A stretch of 64,000 nt of DNA from Bacillus pumilus. Its GTDB lineage: Bacteria; Bacillota; Bacilli; Bacillales; Bacillaceae. A model generated the notes under the pieces. It did no database searches, had not been told where the DNA came from, and was given only the letters and a program-made list of their open reading frames with translations. A program made the translations under genes and the position numbers. Below are positions 8,125-16,119 of this stretch, one piece after another (the first letter of the stretch is position 1; each line of letters begins with the position of its first letter). The stretch covers positions 744,001 through 808,000 of the forward strand of contig NZ_CP027116.1 in assembly GCF_003431975.1 (NCBI RefSeq), given 5' to 3'.

Positions 8125-9678
8125 CTATAATACTTTGGTCGTCCAAGATTCGCAATTCCAAGTTTCAGTGGCTACATCTTGATAAAATTCAGGTTCGTGA
8201 GAGATCAATAAGACGCTCCCTTTATATGCTTTTAATGCACGTTTTAGTTCTTCTTTTGCATCGACATCCAAATGGTTGGTCGGCTCATCGAGAACCAGTA
8301 GGTTGGTTTCTTCGTTGATCAGCTTACAAAGACGGACCTTTGCTTTTTCTCCACCGCTTAAAACAGACACGCGGCTTTCAATATGTTTCGTCGTTAATCC
8401 GCATTTTGCAAGAGCGGCTCTCACTTCATATTGCGTGTAAGAAGGGAAGGTACTCCACACCTCTTCGATACAGGTGTTGCTGTTTTGCTCTTTTACTTCT
8501 TGCTCAAAATAGCCTATATGCAAGAATTCTCCGCGTTCTACCTCACCAGAAATTGGCGTGATTTCTCCAAGGAGACTTCGTAGCAATGTCGTTTTTCCGA
8601 TCCCGTTAGCGCCGTATAACGCAATTTTTTGCCCTCGTTCCATTTTCAGATTCAATGGACGAGAGAGGGGTTCATCATAACCAATGACCAAATCTTTCGT
8701 TTCAAAAATCAATTTTCCAGAAGTTCGTGCCGGCTTAAAGTGGAATTCAGGCTTTGGCTTTTCGGCTGCGAGTTCAATCATATCCATCTTATCCAGTTTC
8801 TTTTGACGGGACATCGCCATATTTCTTGTGCTGACACGGGCCTTGTTTCTTGCGACAAAATCCTTTAATTCAGCCACTTCCTGCTGCTGCCTTTTATAAG
8901 CTGCTTCAAGCTGCTGTTTTTTGACTTCGTACACTTGTTTAAATTGATCATAATCACCCACATAGCGCGTGAGCTCTTGATTTTCAACATGATAAATCAA
9001 ATTAATGACACTGTTTAAAAACGGAATATCATGTGAAATGAGGATAAACGCATTTTCATATTCCTGTAAATAGCGCTTCAGCCACTCAATATGCTGCTCA
9101 TCTAAATAGTTGGTCGGCTCATCGAGAAGGAGAATTTCTGGCTTCTCTAACAGCAATTTCGCAAGCAATACTTTTGTACGCTGCCCGCCGCTCAGCTCCG
9201 TCACATCACGATCCAGCCCAAGATCTGTTAACCCAAGACCTCTCGCAATTTCTTCGACTTTAGAATCAATGATGTAGAAATCATTGTTTGTGAGCGCATC
9301 TTGAATAACGCCCACTTCCTCTAACAGCTTTTCAAGCTCATCAGGGTCGGCTTCACCCATTTTGCCGTAAATGTCATTCATCGCTTCTTCCATGGAAAAT
9401 AAATAGTGGAATGCATCCTGAAGCACTTCGCGAATTGTTCTGCCCTTTTCTAGCACAGTGTGCTGATCAAGGTAGCCGACACGAACATTTTTCGCCCATT
9501 CGACTTTTCCTGCATCTGGCTCCAGCTTGCCAGTAATAATATTCATAAACGTTGATTTTCCTTCACCGTTGGCGCCAATTAAGCCGACATGCTCGCCTTT
9601 TAATAAACGGAAGGAGACTTCGTGGAAAATGGCTCTGTCGCCAAAGCCATGGCTTAAATCTTTAACAGATAATATCAT
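8125..9678 (-). CDS. yfmM: ABC-F family ATPase YfmM
   Basis: A 517-residue protein with two ABC domains: Walker A GANGEGKST near residue 36, LSGGQRTK near 160 and LLLDEPTNYLD; then GANGIGKTT near 355, LSGGEKAK near 445 and LVLDEPTNHLD. A coiled-coil linker (about 240-295) rich in Lys, Gln and Arg joins them. There is no transmembrane domain, so it is a translation-associated ABC-F factor rather than a transporter. It is divergent from yfmL, with about 150 bp between them for promoters. Its 3' end abuts the intergenic repeat. Confidence 0.88.
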   Translation of the reverse strand: MILSVKDLSHGFGDRAIFHEVSFRLLKGEHVGLIGANGEGKSTFMNIITGKLEPDAGKVEWAKNVRVGYLDQHTVLEKGRTIREVLQDAFHYLFSMEEAMNDIYGKMGEADPDELEKLLEEVGVIQDALTNNDFYIIDSKVEEIARGLGLTDLGLDRDVTELSGGQRTKVLLAKLLLEKPEILLLDEPTNYLDEQHIEWLKRYLQEYENAFILISHDIPFLNSVINLIYHVENQELTRYVGDYDQFKQVYEVKKQQLEAAYKRQQQEVAELKDFVARNKARVSTRNMAMSRQKKLDKMDMIELAAEKPKPEFHFKPARTSGKLIFETKDLVIGYDEPLSRPLNLKMERGQKIALYGANGIGKTTLLRSLLGEITPISGEVERGEFLHIGYFEQEVKEQNSNTCIEEVWSTFPSYTQYEVRAALAKCGLTTKHIESRVSVLSGGEKAKVRLCKLINEETNLLVLDEPTNHLDVDAKEELKRALKAYKGSVLLISHEPEFYQDVATETWNCESWTTKVL

Positions 9679-9830
9679 TTTTTACACCTCAAATAGATTC
9701 AAAACGGCTAGTGCCTCTCATGATTATATCGAACTGTCCGGCTTGATAAAAGCATCAAAAGAAAAATTGCGTTTCAAAGCTGATTTTGAGATACTAAAGG
9801 ATAGATTGAATGAGGATAAAGGAGATCGAC

Positions 9831-10973
9831 ATGGTAGAAAATTGGGCATTTTTGAAAGAAGCAAAGCCATTTATTCAAGAGAACTTCCAAGCGGCTGGCT
9901 TCGAAATACCAACAGCTATACAAGAAAAAACAGCAGAATGGATTACGGAGAAGCGTGATGTCATCGCAGAATCGCCTACGGGAACGGGGAAGACACTGGC
10001 GTATGTGTTGCCGCTTTTAAATAAAATCGATGTCACAATCAAGCACCCGCAAGTCTTAATCTTGGCACCTTCAAGAGAGCTTGTGATGCAAATTTTTGAT
10101 GTCGTGCAAGAGTTTAAACAAGGATCAGATATCAAAGCAGTTTCCTTGATTGGTGGCGCAAACATCAAAAAGCAGCAAGAAAAACTAAAGAAACACCCGA
10201 ATATCGTTGTCGCGACACCAGGACGTGTACAAGAATTAATTAAAATCAAGAAACTGAAAATGCATGAAGTGAAAACGGTCGTTCTAGACGAAGCAGATCA
10301 GCTTCTTGTGCCAGAGCATATGAAAACGATCCAAGCGATCATTAAATCTACACTAAAAGAAAGACAAATCCTCTGTTTTTCGGCGACGTTGAAAGAGGAA
10401 ACCGTTCAACTGATTAAAGAAATGACGTCTGAACCAGAAGTGCTGAAAATTGCGAGAAGTGAGGAAGAAGCGCAGAAAGTAGGCCACTATTATCTGTTAT
10501 GTGACCAGCGTGACAAAGTAAAACTACTGCAAAAGCTATCACGGCTTGAGGACATGCATGCGCTCGTCTTTGTGCGTGATATTACAAATTTAAGCATTTA
10601 TGCAGAGAAATTAGCGTATCACCATGTCGACCTCGGTGTTCTTCATAGTGAAGCGAAAAAAGCCGAGCGAGCTATCATCTTAAAGGAATTTGAACAGCGT
10701 GAATTCCCGCTTCTTCTTGCAACGGATATCGCAGCAAGAGGGATCGATATTGACGATCTGCCATATGTCATCCATGCCGACCTGCCAAACGAAGAAGGTT
10801 ATATCCACCGTTCAGGCAGAACCGGTCGTGCAGGAAAAGAAGGAGCTGTCATCAGCCTAGTCACACCACAAGAGCATTCGATGCTCAAAAAAATGGCGAA
10901 AAAGCTAAATCTTTCGCTTCAGGAAATTGTTTATAAGCAAGGCCAACTGCATCTTGCGCCTAAGCAGGCATAA
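9831..10973 (+). CDS. yfmL: DEAD-box RNA helicase YfmL
   Basis: A 380-residue helicase. The motifs appear in order: Q-like segment FEIPTAIQEKTAEW, Walker A SPTGTGKT near residue 45, PSRELV, TPGRVQEL, DEAD in VLDEADQLL near 150, SATL, and the C-terminal domain motifs ATDIAARGIDID and HRSGRTGRAG. It lacks the long C-terminal RNA-binding extension of CshA/DbpA. B. subtilis YfmL is a cold-tolerance and ribosome-biogenesis helicase. ATG 9831 was chosen over 9810 because AAAGGAG stands 6 bp upstream. Confidence 0.9.
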   Translation: MVENWAFLKEAKPFIQENFQAAGFEIPTAIQEKTAEWITEKRDVIAESPTGTGKTLAYVLPLLNKIDVTIKHPQVLILAPSRELVMQIFDVVQEFKQGSDIKAVSLIGGANIKKQQEKLKKHPNIVVATPGRVQELIKIKKLKMHEVKTVVLDEADQLLVPEHMKTIQAIIKSTLKERQILCFSATLKEETVQLIKEMTSEPEVLKIARSEEEAQKVGHYYLLCDQRDKVKLLQKLSRLEDMHALVFVRDITNLSIYAEKLAYHHVDLGVLHSEAKKAERAIILKEFEQREFPLLLATDIAARGIDIDDLPYVIHADLPNEEGYIHRSGRTGRAGKEGAVISLVTPQEHSMLKKMAKKLNLSLQEIVYKQGQLHLAPKQA

Positions 10974-10975
10974 AA

Positions 10976-11005
10976 AAAGGACCCTTCCACACGGAGGGGT
11001 CCTTT
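10976..11005 (+). terminator. Terminator stem of yfmL
   Basis: AAAGGACCC..CC pairs with GG..GGGTCCTTT around an ACAC loop. The repeat begins at the next base. Confidence 0.75.
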
Positions 11006-11160
11006 CAGCGTGTAGACAAACCCTCGCATTCTTTGTCAGTCCTGCCGGTGCTCACGAATGTCAAATTCGCTCCGGTACTCGTCCTTCCTAGACTTCAAAG
11101 GTTTTCTATCACGCTGAAAAGAAGACAAAGGGCTAAAATAAAGATCATTTTAGCCCTTTC
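11006..11160 (+). repeat. Terminator-associated intergenic repeat, copy 2
   Basis: Same ends as copy 1 (CAGCGTGTAGAC at the start; TCACGCTGAAAAGAAGAC then the AAAGGGCTAAAAT hairpin at the end). The middle is longer and includes a small hairpin CGAAT-GTCAA-ATTCG. It lies between the convergent genes yfmL and yfmJ, ending 3 bp from the yfmJ stop. Confidence 0.85.
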
Positions 11161-11163
11161 TTA

Positions 11164-12168
11164 TTATGAAATTTTGACAAGCTGTTTCCCGACATTTTCC
11201 CCTTTGAATAGTCCAAGGAATGCATCCGGAATGTTGTCAAAGCCTTCAATGATTGTTTCTTTATAAGTCAGTTTATCTTCTTTTACCCATTGTGCGAGAT
11301 CCTTCGCTGCTTCTTCAAAACGATCTGAATAGTTAGCAACAATGAAGCCTTGCATCAATGCGCTTGTTTTAATCAGTTTTGTTTGCACACGCGGTCCGAC
11401 GTCCTCGCTTGCGCTAATATTATAAGACGAAATCGCGCCGCACACTGGAATACGTGCAAAGCGGTTCAAATGATTCATCACGGCATCAGATATTTCGCCG
11501 CCTACATTGTCAAAATAGACATCGACGCCGTTAGGGCACGCCTTTGCAATCGCATCATCTAAGTCATTTGTTGTTTTATAATTAATCGTTTCATCAAAGC
11601 CCAGTTCTTTTAAGTAAGCCAGTTTATCATCAGAACCGGCAATTCCAACAACGTGTGCGCCTTTGATTTTTGCAATTTGTCCAACGACGGAACCAACGGC
11701 ACCTGCGGCTCCAGAAATGACAACAGTCTCGCCTTCTTTTGGCTGGCCAATCGCAAGAAGTCCGAAATAAGCGGTTTGTCCCGGCATGCCCAAAATGCCT
11801 AAATAATAGGACAATGGCGCAATGGATGGATCAATTTTAGTTAGAGATTCGGCTTTGGCCGTGGAATATTCTTGCCAGCCAAGGAATCCAAGAACAAAAT
11901 CACCTTTTTCAAATTGAGGTGATTTAGACTCAACAACTTCTCCGACAACACCGCCCTGAATCACTTCATTTAGCTTGAATGGAGGTGTATAGGATTTTGT
12001 ATCCTGCATTCGTCCTCTCATATAAGGATCTACAGAAACATATTTCGTTTGAATCAAGACTTCGCCATCTTGCGGCACAGGTATATCGACTGTTTCAAAA
12101 TGAAAAACATCTTTTGTAGGTAATCCTTTTGGACGCTTGGCTAATTGAATTTGCTTTTGCTGACTCAT
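11164..12168 (-). CDS. yfmJ: NADP-dependent oxidoreductase YfmJ (MDR/leukotriene B4 dehydrogenase type)
   Basis: A 334-residue zinc-independent medium-chain reductase. An N-terminal GroES-like domain carries VSVDPYMRGRM, typical of the prostaglandin/leukotriene reductase branch. The Rossmann fold shows VVISGAAGAVGSVVGQIAKI near residue 150 and VDVYFDNVGGE, also diagnostic of this branch. Such enzymes reduce alpha,beta-unsaturated ketones or quinones with NADPH. The zinc-ligand motifs of alcohol dehydrogenases are missing. The start has GGGAGGA upstream. Its 3' end meets repeat copy 2. Confidence 0.88.
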   Translation of the reverse strand: MSQQKQIQLAKRPKGLPTKDVFHFETVDIPVPQDGEVLIQTKYVSVDPYMRGRMQDTKSYTPPFKLNEVIQGGVVGEVVESKSPQFEKGDFVLGFLGWQEYSTAKAESLTKIDPSIAPLSYYLGILGMPGQTAYFGLLAIGQPKEGETVVISGAAGAVGSVVGQIAKIKGAHVVGIAGSDDKLAYLKELGFDETINYKTTNDLDDAIAKACPNGVDVYFDNVGGEISDAVMNHLNRFARIPVCGAISSYNISASEDVGPRVQTKLIKTSALMQGFIVANYSDRFEEAAKDLAQWVKEDKLTYKETIIEGFDNIPDAFLGLFKGENVGKQLVKIS

Positions 12169-12258
12169 GTAAAATCCTCCCTTTCACTTACAACCTAGGT
12201 TTACATTAACATGATGCTTCTTTTCATTCAAAACATACGGTCTTTTCAAAACACATAC

Positions 12259-12299
12259 AAAAAAGCAGCCGCCATCTTATAGAATGGGGCTGCTTTTTT
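12259..12299. terminator. Bidirectional terminator overlapping the end of the 129-aa gene
   Basis: AAAAAAGCAGCC pairs with GGCTGCTTTTTT. The 3' arm encodes the last residues of the minus-strand gene whose stop is at 12277-12279. Confidence 0.7.
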
Positions 12300-12666
12300 G
12301 AAGAGAAACAGAGAGAAGCGGAGGTAGAGTAACAAAAAGCTGATACACGTCCGCATCACGATCTTTTAACAAATATTCGTTCGCATTTTGCATGGAGGCT
12401 TTCATCATATCGCGCGTCACATAAGGATAAAGGATATTCAAGTATGAGGACAACAGGTCTTGTGGATCTTGTTCAATCGACTCGATATCTCCAATGTTAA
12501 TAATGATGGAAAAGAGATAATCAATGGAGATGCGAAAGTGCTGTTCAGCAAACAATGTAAGCGGCTTTGCTTTTGCTTCTTCAGGATGCCACTTTTGAAA
12601 AAGCTGTTTCACCAAATCACTGACAACCCAAGCATTAAACTGTTGTTCAACTGAAAAGTAATACAT
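12277..12666 (-). CDS. Hypothetical protein, 129 aa
   Basis: I do not recognise this protein. It starts MYYFSVEQQFNAWVV. It is soluble, rich in aromatic and aliphatic residues, without signal peptide, cysteine motifs or membrane segments, and probably all-helical. ATG 12666 has GAGGT 8 bp upstream. The longer reading frame to 12753 would add a hydrophobic Cys-rich leader with no ribosome binding site, so I reject it. The end overlaps a terminator hairpin. It is divergent from yflT, with about 220 bp between them. Confidence 0.6.
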   Translation of the reverse strand: MYYFSVEQQFNAWVVSDLVKQLFQKWHPEEAKAKPLTLFAEQHFRISIDYLFSIIINIGDIESIEQDPQDLLSSYLNILYPYVTRDMMKASMQNANEYLLKDRDADVYQLFVTLPPLLSVSLQKSSPIL

Positions 12667-12829
12667 CAGTTCTACCTCATTTCTAGCCTCCAGTATAAGA
12701 ATTGTACAACAAATCACCAAGGATGAACATAAAATTTCAGAAAATTTAGTCATTTAAGCGGTCTTTTTGTCAAAAATAAGTCAATCGGCACGGTAAGTAC
12801 AGGAAGCAAAATGGATGTGCTCAAGGAAG

Positions 12830-12854
12830 GTTTAATGACAAAAATGCCGGGTAA
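12830..12854 (+). promoter_or_regulatory. SigB-type promoter of yflT
   Basis: GTTTAA, 13 bases, GGGTAA, matching the general-stress sigma factor SigB consensus GTTTAA-N12-15-GGGTAT. It ends 33 bp upstream of the yflT start, consistent with YflT being a known SigB-dependent stress protein. Confidence 0.8.
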
Positions 12855-12887
12855 AAGATTCGTAAGACGTTAAAGGAGGAATATAAA

Positions 12888-13235
12888 ATGAAACCTGTTG
12901 TAAGAGAGTATTCAAATGACGAAACACTTCAAAGAGATGTAGAGCAATTAAAAGAACTCGGTGTTGCAAGAGAGGACATTTATGTTCTGTCCCATGACGA
13001 TGACCGAACAGAGCGTATTGCAAGCAATGCAGATGCGAATAAGATCGGTTCAAGAGAAGTTGGGCTGAAACATGCTGTTGGGAACATCTTTAGTAAAAAG
13101 GGCGATGAGCTCCGCAATAAAATACATGAAATTGGTTTCTCTAAAGAAGAAGCAGAAACATTTGAAGAACATTTAGACGAAGGAAAAGTCCTTCTTTTTG
13201 TGACAGACCATGAAAAAGTGAAAACTTGGGCATAA
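12888..13235 (+). CDS. yflT: General stress protein 17M (YflT)
   Basis: A 115-residue soluble, highly charged protein starting MKPVVREYSNDETLQRDVEQ and containing EELGV-type helices (LKELGVAREDIYVLSHDDDR). It matches the GS17M general stress family of Bacillus. Molecular function is unknown in the family. AAAGGAGG precedes the ATG and a SigB promoter lies upstream. It is the last gene in B. subtilis order before the accessory island. Confidence 0.88.
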   Translation: MKPVVREYSNDETLQRDVEQLKELGVAREDIYVLSHDDDRTERIASNADANKIGSREVGLKHAVGNIFSKKGDELRNKIHEIGFSKEEAETFEEHLDEGKVLLFVTDHEKVKTWA

Positions 13236-13248
13236 ACCCCAACTGAAA

Positions 13249-13273
13249 AGCCTCTTACTTTCGTAAGGGGCTT
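13249..13273 (+). terminator. yflT terminator stem, first copy
   Basis: AAGCC(T)CTTAC-TTTC-GTAAG(G)GGCTT hairpin, directly followed by repeat copy 3 instead of a T-tract. A 25-base identical copy with a T-tract occurs at 13454. Confidence 0.75.
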
Positions 13274-13451
13274 CAGCGTGTAGACAAACCCTCGCATTCG
13301 GTGTCAGTCCTGCGCGCCGGTACTCACGAATGTCAAATTCGCTCCGTTCCGGTGCTCGTCCTTCCTAAAATGCAAAGGTTTTCTATCACGCTGAAAAGAA
13401 GACAAAGGGCTAAAATCAAGATCATTTTAGCCCTTTGTCAACTAACAATCT
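13274..13451 (+). repeat. Terminator-associated intergenic repeat, copy 3
   Basis: The longest copy. It begins CAGCGTGTAGACAAACCCTC, includes CGAATGTCAAATTCG in the middle, and ends TATCACGCTG plus the AAAGGGCTAAAAT hairpin. It is bracketed by two exact 25-base copies of the yflT terminator. Confidence 0.85.
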
Positions 13452-13453
13452 GG

Positions 13454-13482
13454 AGCCTCTTACTTTCGTAAGGGGCTTTTTT
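13454..13482 (+). terminator. yflT terminator, second copy with T-tract
   Basis: The same 25 bases as 13249-13273, here followed by TTTTT. This copy should terminate transcription leaving yflT and repeat copy 3. Confidence 0.8.
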
Positions 13483-13842
13483 TCATGTCTGCATGTCTGA
13501 AGGAGATGGTACATCCTTTTTACTATAATAAGGTAAAAATATAGATTGGAATAAACAGTAAATCATCTAATTGAAAATGTAGATATACCAAAGGGAATCA
13601 TCAGTGATCAGTAAAGAATAGTCAAAATATCACAAAAAATCTTTCGGGAAATAATCATTGTATCTTTCAATTTTGCTTCAAAATGTAATAAAAATCTTGT
13701 GTAATTTAGTAGATAAATTTCTTAGTTCTATTGGTTTACGTTGCATTTTTGTGTAGAAATAAGCATTTTAAGGTCAAAAAACCACGAAAAATACCTGTAT
13801 TTTCAATTAGAAAATTCATTTTAATGTTTAGGAAATAATTTG

Positions 13843-13871
13843 TTGACAAAATAATCTAAAAACAATATATT
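13843..13871 (+). promoter_or_regulatory. Predicted SigA promoter of the tox-like cluster
   Basis: TTGACA, 17 bases, TATATT. This is the best SigA-type promoter in the leader. If used, transcription would start near 13878, leaving a leader of about 525 nt before the methyltransferase gene. Confidence 0.6.
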
Positions 13872-14186
13872 TGGCTTAATCCAGTCATTATGGAAGTAGT
13901 TGTTAAATTTCTGGTGGGATTTTCGAGGTATATTCTAGTGAGAGGTGGTGGTATAAAACCAAGGTACAAGCGATTCTAATATAAAAACAACTCGAAAAAT
14001 TCCTGCTATATCAGAAGAAATGAGCTTTTACTTGAAGAAATGGTAGCTGACCTAAACAGTAGATTGATCTTTCTACTATGATCGCTTTGGAAGAGATATG
14101 AAAAAGACGTTACATTTTTGAATAAAAGAGAAAGCGGTTCCAATGAAGGCTGTGAGCGGATCGAACGGTGAAGGAGGTGAGCTCAT

Positions 14187-14255
14187 ATGAAAAAAAGAGA
14201 GAACAAGCTGAGGCGCCGTAGTTGTCAATTGGCTGCATATGAGGATGCATGCTGA
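14187..14255 (+). CDS. Possible 22-residue leader peptide with two cysteines
   Basis: An ATG with an ideal Shine-Dalgarno sequence (AAGGAGGTGA at 14171-14180) opens a 22-codon frame ending TGA at 14253-14255. The peptide has a very basic N-terminus (MKKRENKLRRR) and a tail CQLAAYEDAC with cysteines at 13 and 22. It could be a regulatory leader peptide, a small signalling or scaffold peptide, or chance. The stop codon sits at the base of a long hairpin. I cannot assign a function. Confidence 0.4.
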   Translation: MKKRENKLRRRSCQLAAYEDAC

Positions 14256-14297
14256 AAAAGAAGAGTGAACATGTGGGATGCTTCTCTCCTTTTTCAG
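14252..14297 (+). promoter_or_regulatory. Leader hairpin upstream of the tox-like operon
   Basis: CTGAAAAAGAAGAG pairs with CTCTCCTTTTTCAG (14 bp, one mismatch) around an 18-base loop. No T-tract follows on the plus strand, so it is not a standard terminator for the operon. It may be an attenuator or stability element coupled to translation of the 22-codon frame. Confidence 0.4.
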
Positions 14298-14403
14298 AAA
14301 AACAGATTTCCTAAAAAATCCATCTTTTATTTTAACATAAGGTTTTTGGCTTGAAAACGACCTTTGATCGAAAAGCCGATTTTGAATAGAAGGAGGTTCT
14401 GTG

Positions 14404-15060
14404 ATGAAAAAGGCTTTATACCATGAAGACAGTGGATTGTATCTAGAAAAAATGCGTATGACATTTCAAGAACATTATGAGAAAAGAACAGATATGTGGT
14501 CTACTGATCCATCCTTAACCGATGCAGCTGTCATGTCTTTAAAGGCATGGCGTTCAAGGGAACAGAATGAACTTGCTTCTGTGCTCGATATCGGATGTGG
14601 GAATGGCCGGGCACTTGAACATTTAAGCGGGCTTTCCGCTTATGTCGGCATCGACCTGTATGAGCATGAGGAATGGGAAGGTTTACAGAAAAGAGAAACG
14701 ATACCTGTCCACTTTGTTCATCAAGATTTTATGTCCTGGTCGATGGGTCAGGGTCAAGGGATGCAGTTTGATCTGATTTTAGATCATGGCTGCTTTCATC
14801 ACCAGCACCCTGATGATCACGAGCGTTACTTAAAACAAGTCTCACCTTTGCTTCATGAAGGTGGCGTCTTCTCACTTGTTGTATGGGGAGAAGAGTGGAG
14901 AACGGGGTTAATCGGAGAAGACGGTCGTTTCCACTTTTCATTTTCAGATTCGCAGCTGGGAGAAAAAATTTGTACATCAGGACTGGAGCTTGTATCAATT
15001 ACACCATTAAAAGCAAAGGCCGGCATTAGCCAGCATCATGTCATTGCCGTCAAAATCTAG
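14404..15060 (+). CDS. SAM-dependent methyltransferase, ToxA-like
   Basis: A 218-residue class I methyltransferase. Motif I is VLDIGCGNGRALEHL near residue 60, motif II is YVGIDLYE, and FDLILDHGCFHHQHPDDHERYL near 125 carries the post-motif III acidic/His region. In B. glumae ToxA performs the last two N-methylations of toxoflavin, and this gene stands first in a run of five families identical to toxABCDE. ATG 14404 is preferred over GTG 14401 from AGGAGG at 14391-14396. Substrate assignment rests on context; a different number or position of methyl groups would give reumycin, fervenulin or a relative. Confidence 0.72.
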   Translation: MKKALYHEDSGLYLEKMRMTFQEHYEKRTDMWSTDPSLTDAAVMSLKAWRSREQNELASVLDIGCGNGRALEHLSGLSAYVGIDLYEHEEWEGLQKRETIPVHFVHQDFMSWSMGQGQGMQFDLILDHGCFHHQHPDDHERYLKQVSPLLHEGGVFSLVVWGEEWRTGLIGEDGRFHFSFSDSQLGEKICTSGLELVSITPLKAKAGISQHHVIAVKI

Positions 15061-15360
15061 TACAAAGGTGATCACTCAAAGCTAGCAGAGATGTTCATTT
15101 TAAGAAAAAGCGTATGCGCATCAAGGAATAATCGAAGGGTGTTGACCTGATGAACCAAAATTTCTGCTCCTTTGTACTGGACAAGACCTAGGTTGAAACA
15201 TCGCCTGAAGAGGTGGAATGAAGACGAAAATCAAGGTCTGAACGATGAAAGGCATCGCACATCCATGTTCTTTTAAGCCATGAGTGCGTACACATATTCA
15301 TCACTCCATCACTGCGCTGCCTGAGTCGGTTTGGGTGCAGAGATGAATAGGGGGAAACAA
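15061..15360 (+). other. 300-bp intercistronic region between methyltransferase and cyclohydrolase
   Basis: No credible gene. A 10-base inverted repeat (AGTACAAAGG at 15059, CCTTTGTACT at 15169) brackets about 100 bp. Only frames shorter than 15 codons occur. The length is unusual inside an otherwise tight gene run and may hold regulation or a deletion scar. Confidence 0.5.
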
Positions 15361-16086
15361 ATGAACAAGTTTGTAGATGAATTACAAGCAATGATTCATC
15401 CATTTACCTTTCAAGAAAAAAACTATTTGCTCGTGGGACCAGTGAATTTGCCAATCTCCATTCAACATGAAGAAGTGCCATTTCAATGGTACGCCTTCGC
15501 ACCTGTTGAAGAAGAGACAAAACCAACGATCGAATCTATTGTCCAAATGAGTACCGCACAGCAAACCTTTTCCTCTTGTCTCTTATTTGGCGATTTTGAA
15601 AATGAGGTGCCGCCTCTTGTGCGAATTCATAGTGTTTGCCAAACAGGGGATGTGTTTGGGTCACTGAAGTGTGATTGCGGTCCACAGCTTGCGTTATCGC
15701 TGAAGAAAATCACCAATTACGGTAAAGGGATGCTCGTCTATATGGCCAATCAAGAAGGGCGGTCAATTGGGCTGATGGCGAAAGCATTGACGTATAAATT
15801 GCAGGAAATGAAGCTGGATACATTTGAAGCGAACCGTCTGATTGGCTGCGGAGATGATGACCGGAATTACGAGGAGGCAGCGGCAGTCCTGCACTATTTA
15901 AACAAAGGGAAACCAATGCACCTTCTAACGAACAATCCAGATAAAGTCGATTCCATTGCTGCCTATGGTCTTCCTGTTTTGCGATTTGATCATACGGTCG
16001 AAGCCTCTCTCTATAATGAAGCCTATTTAAAAGCAAAAGCAGCCTCAGGGCATATGGTCGATGAGAAAAAATTAATTAATCAGTAG
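15361..16086 (+). CDS. GTP cyclohydrolase II, RibA/ToxB-like
   Basis: A 241-residue stand-alone GCHII domain without the DHBP synthase half that Bacillus RibA normally carries. Zinc ligands appear in HSVCQTGDVFGSLKCDCGPQ near residue 90 (three Cys). QEGRSIGL, LDTFEANR and LLTNNPDKVD give the GTP-binding and catalytic segments. It opens GTP to the diaminopyrimidine ribosyl phosphate with loss of formate and pyrophosphate. In toxoflavin clusters ToxB does this to feed the toxin pathway separately from riboflavin. ATG 15361 follows AGGGGG at 15348-15353. The usual HSEC is HSVC here and RQEGRGIGL is NQEGRSIGL, so it is diverged from housekeeping RibA. Confidence 0.85.
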   Translation: MNKFVDELQAMIHPFTFQEKNYLLVGPVNLPISIQHEEVPFQWYAFAPVEEETKPTIESIVQMSTAQQTFSSCLLFGDFENEVPPLVRIHSVCQTGDVFGSLKCDCGPQLALSLKKITNYGKGMLVYMANQEGRSIGLMAKALTYKLQEMKLDTFEANRLIGCGDDDRNYEEAAAVLHYLNKGKPMHLLTNNPDKVDSIAAYGLPVLRFDHTVEASLYNEAYLKAKAASGHMVDEKKLINQ

Positions 16087-16119
16087 ATGAGTTTACTTTA
16101 AAGAAGGCGGGAGAATAGC

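Larger units (their letters stand above)
13483..14403 (+). other. Gene-poor AT-rich leader region upstream of the tox-like cluster
   Basis: About 920 bp with no recognisable protein gene except one 22-codon frame at 14187. The left part is strongly AT-rich. It holds a near-consensus promoter at 13843 and a long hairpin at 14252. I see no riboswitch consensus (no FMN, purine or T-box landmarks). This is the left edge of the accessory island. Confidence 0.6.

Noticed and set aside
13483..14186. FMN, purine or T-box riboswitch in the tox-like leader
   Set aside because: None of the conserved core sequences of these classes can be found.
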